Source of the DNA: an uncultured Spirochaetia bacterium
GTDB taxonomy: Bacteria > Spirochaetota > Spirochaetia > SZUA-6 > Bin103
Direction: 5' to 3'
DNA length: 64,000 nucleotides
Assembly (NCBI GenBank): GCA_958296075.1
Contig: CATQHW010000001.1
Location: forward strand, 744,001-808,000
Part shown: positions 57,259 through 64,000 of the stretch, piece after piece
Numbering within the stretch: position 1 is the stretch's first letter
Layout of the letters: each line of letters starts with the position of its first letter
Translations under genes and position numbers: made by a program
Notes under the pieces: generated by a model
The model's input: the letters and a program-made list of their open reading frames with translations, nothing else
Databases searched by the model: none
Told to the model about the DNA's origin: nothing

Positions 57259-57801
57259 ATGATTGAGCATAACAGCGAAACCCTGATTACCTCGCCAGTC
57301 CGGTCTCTTGAGCCAAGCAGAGGGCAGCCCTCGCTCCGCGTTTATCAACCTCCGCCAAGAATCGAGGCTAATTTCAACGCTCGCGATCCCAATTCATCCG
57401 AAGGATATTCTCAGACTGAGATTGAAGTGGGCCGTCCGTATGTTCAGCAGGATATTCCGCTTCCGCAGCCGCGCAGCAGCTTTCGCACGCTCCAAGCCTG
57501 GGAAGGAGTCGTTACCGCCGTGGGAGGACAATCCTTCTCGGTCAAGCTCATGGATTTGTCTGGTGATGGACCGGACGAAGAAGCCGAAATCGACTCTGAA
57601 GACGTAAGCGCTGATGAACGAGCGCTCATAACGGTCGGAGCGGTCTTTCTATTACACGTCGGCTACGCGACCAGCGAGGGCGGGCAACGTAGCCGGACTT
57701 CGATTCTGCGGTTTCGACGCCTCTCCGTATGGACCGACGCGGAGCTGTCAAGCGCCAGGAAAACTGCTCAGGAGCAGGCAGACACGATACGTTGGAAGTA
57801 G
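57259..57801 (+). CDS. Hypothetical protein, lower-GC accessory gene
   Basis: 180 residues from MIEHNSETLITSPVRSLEPS; an upstream in-frame ATG at 57226 is possible. After a disordered polar start, SFRTLQAWEGVVTAVGGQSF then SVKLMDLSGDGPDEEAEIDS and LITVGAVFLLHVGYATSEGG look like a small beta-barrel with an acidic loop. Codon use is AT-richer than the neighbours, a sign of transfer. Not recognised. Confidence 0.6.
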   Translation: MIEHNSETLITSPVRSLEPSRGQPSLRVYQPPPRIEANFNARDPNSSEGYSQTEIEVGRPYVQQDIPLPQPRSSFRTLQAWEGVVTAVGGQSFSVKLMDLSGDGPDEEAEIDSEDVSADERALITVGAVFLLHVGYATSEGGQRSRTSILRFRRLSVWTDAELSSARKTAQEQADTIRWK

Positions 57802-57875
57802 CACCACCTGATCCGAACGAGTTCGAGTTTACGCATCCCGGCTTCGCATGACTCCGGAGAGAACGCACGCGCGAT

Positions 57876-59027
57876 CTACCGAATCGACTTCGCCAGATGC
57901 GGTATCATCGCCGCCGGCAGTACGGTGATCCGGTCGTCCAGCGGGTAGGTCTCGTCACCCGGATACAGAACCCAGAGGTGGTCCAGCCCCAGGTCGGCCA
58001 GCGCGACATGCATCGAACGCGTTACGCCGGGTGCGTCGGCGAGCTTGCACTCGAACCCGTGGCGCTTGCCGCGGCGTTCGATCAACAGGTCGAGTTCGGC
58101 GCCGCCGTGCGTGGCCCAGTAGTGGGCGTGGCCGGCGTCCAGCGCGGCGAGCACCTGTTCGATCGCGAATCCTTCGAATGACGCGCCGACCTTGGGATGG
58201 CCGGCAAGCTCATCCTCCTCGGTCACGCCCAGCAGCGTGTGCAACAATCCAGTGTCGCGCAGATAGACCTTCGGCGCCTTCACCTGCCGTTTCTTGAGGT
58301 TCGCGAACCACGGCGGCAGCACCCGCACCATGAACACGCCGGCGAGAATGTCCAGGTAGCGACGCGCCGTCGCTTGCGTAGCGCCGATCGACCGGGCGAA
58401 CTCCGCGCCGTTCCAGACTTGGCCGTGATAGTGGGCGATCATGGTCCAGAAGCGGCGCAGCGTCTCCGCCGGGACCGAGATGCCGAGCTGCGGGATGTCC
58501 CGCTCCAGGAAGGTGCGCACGAAGTTGTCGCGCCACAGCGCCGACGCCGCCCGGTCGGGAGCCAGATAGGCGCGCGGAAAGCCCCCGCGCAGCCAGAGCT
58601 CGCGCCATGCCGCGCTCCCCACCTCGCCCAACTCGAATCCGCCAAGATCGACCAGCCCCACGCGCCCGGCAAGCGATTCGGAGACGCCCTTCACCAGCGC
58701 CGGCGAGGCGCTGCCGAGCAGCAGGAAGCGCGCCTGGTTGTGCGGCCGGTCCACCAGCACGCGCAACGTCTCGAAGAGCGCCGGGATGCGTTGGACTTCG
58801 TCGATCACGACCAGGTCCGTGAGGCGTCCGAGGGTCTGCTCGGGCGCCGTCAGACGCCGGCGGTCGACGACGGCCTCCAGATCGAAGTACGTGCTGCGCG
58901 GCGCTTGCGCCGCCAAGTGGCGGGCGAGCGTGGTCTTCCCGCACTGCCGCGGGCCGGTCAGAGCGACGATCGGATGAACCGAGAACGCGGCGCGGACGCG
59001 GGCGACCGGGCCGGGCCGGGAGATCAT
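57876..59027 (-). CDS. AAA ATPase with DUF4143 domain
   Basis: 383 residues from MISRPGPVARVRAAFSVHPI; an in-frame ATG at 59063 would start inside the palindrome. Walker A LTGPRQCGKTTLARHLA, Walker B VVIDEVQRIP, sensor LLGSASP, then DUF4143 (YLRDTGLLHTLLGV, FEGFAIEQVLAALDAG, GGAELDLLIERRGKRHGFEC), which includes a nuclease-like E-x-D...E-x-K pattern. These ATPases are frequent in accessory DNA; their role is unknown, with defence or toxin-antitoxin links suspected. A perfect inverted repeat lies before the start. Confidence 0.9.
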   Translation of the reverse strand: MISRPGPVARVRAAFSVHPIVALTGPRQCGKTTLARHLAAQAPRSTYFDLEAVVDRRRLTAPEQTLGRLTDLVVIDEVQRIPALFETLRVLVDRPHNQARFLLLGSASPALVKGVSESLAGRVGLVDLGGFELGEVGSAAWRELWLRGGFPRAYLAPDRAASALWRDNFVRTFLERDIPQLGISVPAETLRRFWTMIAHYHGQVWNGAEFARSIGATQATARRYLDILAGVFMVRVLPPWFANLKKRQVKAPKVYLRDTGLLHTLLGVTEEDELAGHPKVGASFEGFAIEQVLAALDAGHAHYWATHGGAELDLLIERRGKRHGFECKLADAPGVTRSMHVALADLGLDHLWVLYPGDETYPLDDRITVLPAAMIPHLAKSIR

Positions 59028-59042
59028 CAGCCCAAGGATGTT

Positions 59043-59079
59043 CCTTGAAAATCGATAGGTCAACTACCGATTTTCAAGG
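59043..59079. promoter_or_regulatory. Perfect inverted repeat before the DUF4143 ATPase
   Basis: CCTTGAAAATCG (59043-59054) and CGATTTTCAAGG (59068-59079) around 13 bp, AT-rich in a GC-rich setting. It could be an operator for a dimeric regulator or the ATPase itself, or an RNA hairpin in the leader. The lack of a T-run argues against a simple terminator. Confidence 0.7.
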
Positions 59080-59108
59080 ATGTCTGGCCGAGCTCCTCTC
59101 CCTTGGGT

Positions 59109-60020
59109 TCACGGCCGGCTGTGGTAGCGGCGGATGCCGCGCACCATCAAGCCCCAGTCCTCCTCGGTCTTTTCGGTGATCGGCGCCCGTTCGGCGCGCT
59201 GCCGGTCGGCGACGTTGGCCACGTCGATCACGCAGAAGTCATCCGCGCGGCGATAGCGCTGGATGAACACCGGCCGCGGCCGATCCGAGCGGTTGTCCGG
59301 CGAGCCGTGGATCGTGCAGGTGTGAAAGATCACCGCATCGCCGGCCCGGCCCTCCACCGGCACGGCCCGCTCCCACCAGACCGGATCGTCGAGCGCGAAG
59401 CCGGCCCAGCGGTCATCCTGATGCCGGATCAGCCCCAGCCTGTGCGAACCCGGCACCACGAACAGCGGCGCGTTGCCCCTGTCGACGTCGACCGCGTAGC
59501 TGAGCACCGCCGTCGGGCTCTGCAGTCGGTGCTCGAAGTAGTAGCCGTCCTGATGCAGCGACTTGGGCACCCCGGTCCGGGGCTGCTTGTAGACGCACTG
59601 GCCCCACTTCCACAGCTCGATGTCGTGTCCGATCAGCGCCGCCAGCAGCTCCAACAGCTCCGGGTTGACCAGCGAACGCAGGAAGGCTCCCGAGATCATG
59701 GCGTTGAGGCGCAACGTGTTGACCACCATGCGGCCCGGATCGCCGGGGTCGGGATTGAACAGCGTGCCGTCCGGCGTCATCACCGCGTTGGCGTGATGCT
59801 TCGCAGCGGCCGCCTCCGGGAGCAACGCCTGGCTCTGTTCCAGGATCGCCTCCATGTCCTGCAGCAGGTCGGGCACGTACGCGCTCGACAACCCGCGGAC
59901 CACCACGGCGCCGTGCCGGCGATACGCCGCCGCCATGGCGGCCACGTCCACGCGCCCGGCCGTGAAGTCGAAGCCGTCGACGGACGTGGCGGAGGGCGCG
60001 AATGAGGCCGGCGTCATCAT
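59109..60020 (-). CDS. Phytanoyl-CoA dioxygenase (PhyH) family protein, third in window
   Basis: 303 residues from MMTPASFAPSATSVDGFDFT (ATGs at 60020 and 60017). Iron ligands: H-x-D in SLHQDGYYFEHR and the distal His in FHTCTIHGSPDN; the following RSDRPRPVFIQRYR carries the 2-oxoglutarate Arg. Complete, unlike the copy of its 5' end at 53507. Upstream sequence is a Res tail fragment, so the gene was once directly downstream of a Res gene. Confidence 0.88.
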   Translation of the reverse strand: MMTPASFAPSATSVDGFDFTAGRVDVAAMAAAYRRHGAVVVRGLSSAYVPDLLQDMEAILEQSQALLPEAAAAKHHANAVMTPDGTLFNPDPGDPGRMVVNTLRLNAMISGAFLRSLVNPELLELLAALIGHDIELWKWGQCVYKQPRTGVPKSLHQDGYYFEHRLQSPTAVLSYAVDVDRGNAPLFVVPGSHRLGLIRHQDDRWAGFALDDPVWWERAVPVEGRAGDAVIFHTCTIHGSPDNRSDRPRPVFIQRYRRADDFCVIDVANVADRQRAERAPITEKTEEDWGLMVRGIRRYHSRP

Positions 60021-60125
60021 ATGCGGTCTATCGTACCGTATAGGTGTCCCGCGCGTTCGCGAGCGCATGGGAAACTCGGCTTCGTTGAAGATCAGCCGGA
60101 AGGTGCCCTTCGCGGAGCCGTCACG
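60021..60125 (-). pseudogene. 3' fragment of a second Res gene
   Basis: Minus-strand KGTFRLIFNEAEFPMRSRTR parallels KGTFRLIFDEAEFPQALANA at the end of the Res gene. Only the last 25 or so codons remain, decayed. With the adjoining PhyH start it forms the right copy of the 180-bp direct repeat. Confidence 0.82.
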
Positions 60126-60372
60126 GATCCTGCTACCTGCGGCCACGCCGGGATCGCGTACAGCAGGCGACAGCGAGGCGCCTTGAGCCGTTCGTGGTTC
60201 TGCGGCATCCTGGGGCGCGGACGGCTCGACAGCATGCCGCATCACCGACGATCCCTCAAAGGCCGTAGGACCCACCCAACCCAGTACGGACTCGGCCCGC
60301 GCGGCGACCATGTGATCGGCCGCGTCGCTTGGTCCGGCCCGCCGCGAGCTTCAGCACGATCGGAGGAGGAGG
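60126..60372. other. Gene-free stretch before the Panacea gene
   Basis: 247 bp with no coding signal I trust. A purine-rich GGAGGAGGATG site (about 60361-60375) directly precedes the Panacea ATG. No clear promoter boxes are visible. Confidence 0.5.
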
Positions 60373-60855
60373 ATGACCACAAGCAAGGAGCGCGTGAGCG
60401 CGGCGACCGAGAGTAGCCCCGCCACACAGGTCGCCGAGCAGATTCTGTGGCTGCGCCGCGACATCGAAACGACGCCGATGCATCTGCTCAAGCTGACCTT
60501 CCTGTCCCATGGCTGGACGTTGGGTCTGACCGGCCGGGCGCTCGTCTACGATGCCGTAGAGGCATGGCGGTACGGCCCGGTGATTCCGAACATCTACCAT
60601 CGTTACAAGTCGTTCGGTGGGGACGCCGTTACCGCTGAGCCGATCGATCGAACCGACCGATTCAGCGACACTCAGCAGAGCCTGATCGAGGAAGTCGTCG
60701 AGGCGTACCGTAGCTATACCGCTCTCGACCTGTCCGAAATCACGCATCGATCAGGAACGCCGTGGGAAATCGTATATCGAACCTATGGTGAGGGAGCGAT
60801 TATCCCCAACGAGCTGATACGCGACTACTACCGTGAGCTCGCGAAGTCCGCTTAG
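60373..60855 (+). CDS. Panacea-domain (DUF4065/SocA-like) antitoxin PanA
   Basis: 160 residues. The Panacea domain runs from about 18 to 155: QVAEQILWLRRDIETTPMHL, LKLTFLSHGWTLGLTGRALV, EAWRYGPVIPNIYHRYKSFG and GTPWEIVYRTYGEGAIIPNE. Panacea proteins are general antitoxins that neutralise very different toxins encoded beside them. The gene overlaps by 23 bp a small membrane-protein gene, the layout of a panAT pair. Strong ribosome-binding site. Confidence 0.88.
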   Translation: MTTSKERVSAATESSPATQVAEQILWLRRDIETTPMHLLKLTFLSHGWTLGLTGRALVYDAVEAWRYGPVIPNIYHRYKSFGGDAVTAEPIDRTDRFSDTQQSLIEEVVEAYRSYTALDLSEITHRSGTPWEIVYRTYGEGAIIPNELIRDYYRELAKSA

Positions 60856-61105
60856 GGGGAAAGTCCAGCCGGAGCAGCCCGGCAGGACCGACGCCTCGAA
60901 TGCCGAGTTAAGTGCCCTGATAAATCGGCAGCTCGATTCTCACCATGCGATCGACAAGCGGGTGGCGGTGTTGGAAGCCGAATTGAAGCACCTCGCGACC
61001 AAGAACGAGGTCTCCAAGGCAAAGCTTTGGGCGGCAACCGGCGGACTCACGGCGCTGGTGTCACTGGCGCTCGTCGTCCTGGGGTATCTGCGGCTATTAC
61101 GGTGA
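60833..61105 (+). CDS. Small coiled-coil membrane protein, candidate PanT toxin
   Basis: 90 residues from a GTG inside the end of panA. A polar N-terminus, a coiled coil (LINRQLDSHHAIDKRVAVLE then AELKHLATKNEVSKAK) and one C-terminal membrane helix (LTALVSLALVVLGYLRLL). Membrane-active toxins are one class neutralised by Panacea antitoxins. Toxicity here is inference from overlap and topology; similar helix plus coiled-coil proteins occur as phage accessory proteins. Confidence 0.6.
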   Translation: MSSRSPLRGKVQPEQPGRTDASNAELSALINRQLDSHHAIDKRVAVLEAELKHLATKNEVSKAKLWAATGGLTALVSLALVVLGYLRLLR

Positions 61106-61187
61106 GCACGGCAGGGAATGGGTCATGCCCGGTGTGCGCAGATCAGAACCGGTCGATCATAGTAGGATGCCCGCGAGGGAGGACGCC

Positions 61188-62453
61188 GTGATCAGACCAT
61201 TCGGCGACGGACGCGATCGCTACTTCACGGAACGGCTGGGGTTGTTCGTCCACTGGGGGCTGTACGCGATCCCGGCGTGGCACGAACAGATCCTTTGGCG
61301 GTCGGACATGCGGCGGCGCGACTACGAACGGCTCGTGCATCGCTTCAACCCGGAGCGGTTCGATCCGGACGAGTGGCTGGCCGCGGCGGAGAACGCCGGC
61401 ATGAGCTTCGTCGTGATCACCACCAAGCACCACGACGGCTTCTGCCTGTGGGACACCAGGCTGACCGACTACTCGGTGATGAGCACCCCGTACGGCCGGG
61501 ACATCCTGGCCGAGCTGGCCGCCGCGTGCGCGCGGCGCGGCATCGCCCTCGGCTTCTACTACTCCTGCCCCGACTGGCACCATCCGCACTATCCCAACCT
61601 GGGGCGCCATCACGAGATGTTCGGGCCGCGCCGCGGCGACCGACCGGACTTGGCCGCCTATTGGGAGTTCGTCCGCGGTCAGGTGCGGGAGCTCTGCACC
61701 AACTACGGGCCGCTGCGCGACTTCTTCTGGGACGTGAACGTGGCCGAGCACCACGATCCGAGCCTGAACGAGATGGTGCGCGAGCTGCAGCCCGGCATCC
61801 TGATCAACGACCGCGGTCCGGGACCGGGCGACTACGGCACCCCGGAGCGGCACGTGCCGGACGCGCGCGAGTTCGACGCGCCGACGCAGGCCGTGCAGGC
61901 GCTCGGCCGCGAGAGCTGGGGCTATCGAGCCGATGAGGACTACTACAGCGACCGCTACGTCATCGAGAGCATCGACCGCGTGCTGGCGATGGGCGGCGAC
62001 TACATCCTCAACGTCGGCCCCAAGGCCGACGGCAGCCTGCCGGAAGAGAACGTGCGCACGCTCGCTGCGGTCGGCGACTGGTACCGCCGCGTCCGGGAGG
62101 CGTTCGACGGCGCCGTTCCGGCCTCGACCATGATCGACGACGACGCGATCGGCATGGACGGCGGCCCGCGCGTGCACCGCGACAGCATGCTGGTCACGCG
62201 CACGGGCAACACGTTGTACGTCCACCTGCCGGCGGCGCCGCAGAGCACCGGCCTGATTCTCAAGCCGCTGCGGGTCGCCCCCGAACGGGCGACGCTGCTC
62301 AACGACGGCAGCGAGCTGCGCGCCGCCGTGGAGACGACGCCGTGGCACTGGCAGGAGCCGCCCTACCTGCGCCTGAGCGGCCTGCCGGTCAACCGCATGA
62401 CCGACACCGTGATGGTGATCCGCCTGGACTTCGCCGACGAAGTGGTCGAGTAG
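61188..62453 (+). CDS. Alpha-L-fucosidase, GH29 family
   Basis: 421 residues from the GTG at 61188, chosen for the GGGAGG site 5 nt upstream; an ATG at 61167 is possible. RLGLFVHWGLYAIPAWHEQ, FVVITTKHHDGFCLWDT, GIALGFYYSCPDWHHPHYP and GGDYILNVGPKADG are classic GH29 barrel strands. The nucleophile Asp is expected in DFFWDVN. The C-terminal part is a beta-sandwich. It releases fucose, matching the sulfatases if the diet is sulfated fucans. A 56-bp piece of its 3' end is duplicated at 57131. Confidence 0.93.
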   Translation: MIRPFGDGRDRYFTERLGLFVHWGLYAIPAWHEQILWRSDMRRRDYERLVHRFNPERFDPDEWLAAAENAGMSFVVITTKHHDGFCLWDTRLTDYSVMSTPYGRDILAELAAACARRGIALGFYYSCPDWHHPHYPNLGRHHEMFGPRRGDRPDLAAYWEFVRGQVRELCTNYGPLRDFFWDVNVAEHHDPSLNEMVRELQPGILINDRGPGPGDYGTPERHVPDAREFDAPTQAVQALGRESWGYRADEDYYSDRYVIESIDRVLAMGGDYILNVGPKADGSLPEENVRTLAAVGDWYRRVREAFDGAVPASTMIDDDAIGMDGGPRVHRDSMLVTRTGNTLYVHLPAAPQSTGLILKPLRVAPERATLLNDGSELRAAVETTPWHWQEPPYLRLSGLPVNRMTDTVMVIRLDFADEVVE

Positions 62454-62460
62454 GAGGCGG

Positions 62461-63357
62461 TTATCCGAGCCGGCTCACGTCGAGCGCGCACGGGCCGCGG
62501 TCGTTGCGGCCGAGCGTGAACTCGACCATCTCTCCTGTCTGCAGTTCGTTGAAATCGCCGTTACCCATCGAGGTGTAATGAAAGAACAGGTTGTCGCCGC
62601 CGGAGTCGGGAGTGATGAAGCCGTAGCCTTCCTTGATGGTCTGTATCACCCCTTCCTGCCGCTCGTCCGATACCACCGTCGGCCGTGCGGGACGCGCCAC
62701 GGCCGGCGGCGTGGAAGCGACGAAGAGGTTGTTCACTATCTGGTGGTTGGCGCGCGATCGATCGTCGATGATGCGGTCCATCATCACCGCGTAGGTCACC
62801 TCATTGAGCAGTAACTGAGACGTTCGGGTCTCCCGTTCCAGACCGTTGTCGTCGCTGACCTTGAAATCCCATGCCGTCACCATGGTCCGCGCGCCGAGCG
62901 CGTTCAACTTGCGGACCAACGGCACGTAGTCGCCGTCTCCGGCGACCAGGACGACCACGTTGAACTGCTTGTAGACGGCGAGCTCGAACGCTTCGAGAGC
63001 CAGCCATACGTCGATCCCCTTCTCGCCGCGCGCCGAGGTCGGCAGGAAGTGAGTCGTCACTCCCTCGCTGATCAGGACATCCTCGAAGACCCGTTCACCG
63101 TACAGGGCGTCCCGCTCCTGCGCGTCGGCGGCGGAAGCCCTGCCCCGGAAGTAGTGGGCATCCACGATCCGGCAGTAGCGGGCGTCGGCCTGCTCGTTCT
63201 TGGCGACTTCGTCGCGTATGAAGTCGTGCAGGCCGGAGATGCTGATGCGCGCCTTGCGCCGGTGATCGTAGCAGTAGTAATTGCTCACGTGCGAAAAGAA
63301 ACTTCCGTCGTAGAACACGCCGATTCGCGTAAGTTTGGCTTCCGGTATATGTTGCAC
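62461..63357 (-). CDS. NYN-domain ribonuclease fused to a cold-shock domain
   Basis: 298 residues. NYN/LabA (PIN-like) domain 1-200: Asp17 in GVFYDGSFF, Asp116 in KGIDVWLALEAFE, and Asp141/Asp143 in LVAGDGDYVPLVRKL are the metal-binding acids. Cold-shock domain about 235-298: GVIQTIKEGYGFITPDSGGD then NLFFHYTSM, with the RNP1-like GYGFI and RNP2-like LFFHY. The fusion gives a nuclease with its own single-strand RNA-binding module. It converges with the fucosidase gene (7-bp gap). It could act in RNA turnover or defence. Confidence 0.88.
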   Translation of the reverse strand: MQHIPEAKLTRIGVFYDGSFFSHVSNYYCYDHRRKARISISGLHDFIRDEVAKNEQADARYCRIVDAHYFRGRASAADAQERDALYGERVFEDVLISEGVTTHFLPTSARGEKGIDVWLALEAFELAVYKQFNVVVLVAGDGDYVPLVRKLNALGARTMVTAWDFKVSDDNGLERETRTSQLLLNEVTYAVMMDRIIDDRSRANHQIVNNLFVASTPPAVARPARPTVVSDERQEGVIQTIKEGYGFITPDSGGDNLFFHYTSMGNGDFNELQTGEMVEFTLGRNDRGPCALDVSRLG

Positions 63358-63506
63358 GGTATCTACCTCCTATCGGTGGAATGACATGGCGACGGTCGGT
63401 GATGACGAATGGCTGTCGCGCTGATCCGGCGCCGGCAAATGCCGCCGGCACCGCAAGGTAAACTTGCCTCCTCTCCGCCCGATCGTCAAGCACCGGCGCC
63501 GAGCGG

Positions 63507-64000
63507 TCAGCGGGCGTAGATCGCGTACAGTTGCGCGTCCTCCGGGCGGATGCCGGCGAAGGTCACCTGCAGCCGCAACGGGCCGGCGCCGGTAGGGACG
63601 GGGCTCCTCCACCGGATCGGCTCGCGCAGCCCGGCGACCGGCGCGGCCTCCTGCCGACTTCTCTGACCGGGCACCAGGTCCTCCTCGCCTTCCGCCGCTC
63701 CTTCCAGCGCGGTCAGCACGGCGGCGCCGGCGCCGCTGAAGCCCGGCAGCGGATGGAAGCCATCGTCCAGCAGCTCGAAGCGCAGCTCGGCGTGCGGACC
63801 GAGCCCGCCGACGTTGGCGCTGAACTCGGTGGCGCCGGCCAGCGGGCAGGTCACCAGATGGCCGCCGTCGCCGCGCATCGCCTCGAAATAGCCGATCCGG
63901 TCGCGATTCCAGGAGGCCAGCCGCACCTGCACCGGCAGGCTGCCCCAGTTCTCGTACCACAGCAGGGTCTTGTCGCCCCAGTTGACCATGCCCTGGCCGT
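63507..64000 (-). CDS. Partial glycan-type protein, C-terminal end only
   Basis: The gene enters from beyond the right edge; the visible end covers about 160 residues. DKTLLWYENWGSLPVQVRLA, SWNRDRIGYFEAMRGDGGHL, PLRLQVTFAGIRPEDAQLYA then IYAR. The RDRIGYFEAM segment and the terminal beta-sandwich resemble the ends of GH32/43-like proteins with a concanavalin-type domain. The full family cannot be decided from this part. Confidence 0.5.
   Translation of the reverse strand, partial: GQGMVNWGDKTLLWYENWGSLPVQVRLASWNRDRIGYFEAMRGDGGHLVTCPLAGATEFSANVGGLGPHAELRFELLDDGFHPLPGFSGAGAAVLTALEGAAEGEEDLVPGQRSRQEAAPVAGLREPIRWRSPVPTGAGPLRLQVTFAGIRPEDAQLYAIYAR

Overview
High-GC bacterial DNA, probably a contig from an uncultured environmental genome. 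The first substrate-binding protein has a signal peptide running into AAGTEEG, a style common in Spirochaetota. That, the many sugar and sulfate-ester genes and the repeated phytanoyl-CoA-dioxygenase-like genes make a marine or sponge-associated spirochaete my best guess, at low confidence. There is no rRNA or tRNA gene to settle it. No gene-free stretch exceeds 300 bases.

1-12.6 kb is a complete type I-C CRISPR-Cas locus on the minus strand: cas3, then a small hicA/cre/hicB island, cas5, cas8c (with internal cas11), cas7, cas4, cas1, cas2, a leader, and an array of at least 59 repeats that runs off the left edge. Two features go beyond a standard locus. (i) Between cas3 and hicA lies a degenerate mini-CRISPR (two decayed repeats around a 28-nt pseudo-spacer). 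The first 11 nt of its guide match, with one mismatch at position 6, a site with a perfect TTC PAM that sits between the -35 and -10 boxes of the promoter directly upstream. The simplest reading is that Cascade carrying this guide represses the promoter driving hicA, making HicA a toxin held silent only while Cascade exists. (ii) A 27/32-identical CRISPR repeat is buried in frame inside cas8c, in sense orientation, ending 6 nt before the strong ribosome-binding site of the internal cas11 gene. Cas5 cleavage or hairpin folding there could tune cas11.

12.6-46 kb is metabolic and transport: sulfatase, two polysaccharide-deacetylase paralogues (one frameshifted), a GH43/32-like propeller, a fused oligopeptide ABC ATPase, Uma2, an enolase-superfamily dehydratase, an ABC-class ATPase, an Ldh-family dehydrogenase, a PcRGLX/YetA-like glycan enzyme, a PmoA-like protein, a MetE-like protein, an LplB/YtcP-type sugar importer, an FG-GAP/UnbV protein, an ABC-2 exporter, and a signalling operon (response regulator-phosphatase, binding lipoprotein, histidine kinase). 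A two-gene module, small DDWPY-motif protein plus PhyH, occurs twice.

46-52.6 kb is a mosaic of recent duplication and phage debris: a broken ABC exporter, a broken copy of the sulfatase whose intact version lies 3.5 kb away, a decayed XRE-S24 repressor with its operator, an integrase fragment and small phage-like genes.

52.6-63.4 kb is defence-like: a fused MNT-HEPN protein, a type III restriction Res gene split by an 0.84-kb insertion carrying two unknown genes, a DUF4143 ATPase with a perfect palindrome, a PhyH gene, a Panacea-domain antitoxin with a membrane partner, and a NYN-cold-shock fusion. A 6.4-kb part of it is flanked by 180-bp direct repeats. GH29 fucosidase and a truncated glycan-type gene close the window.
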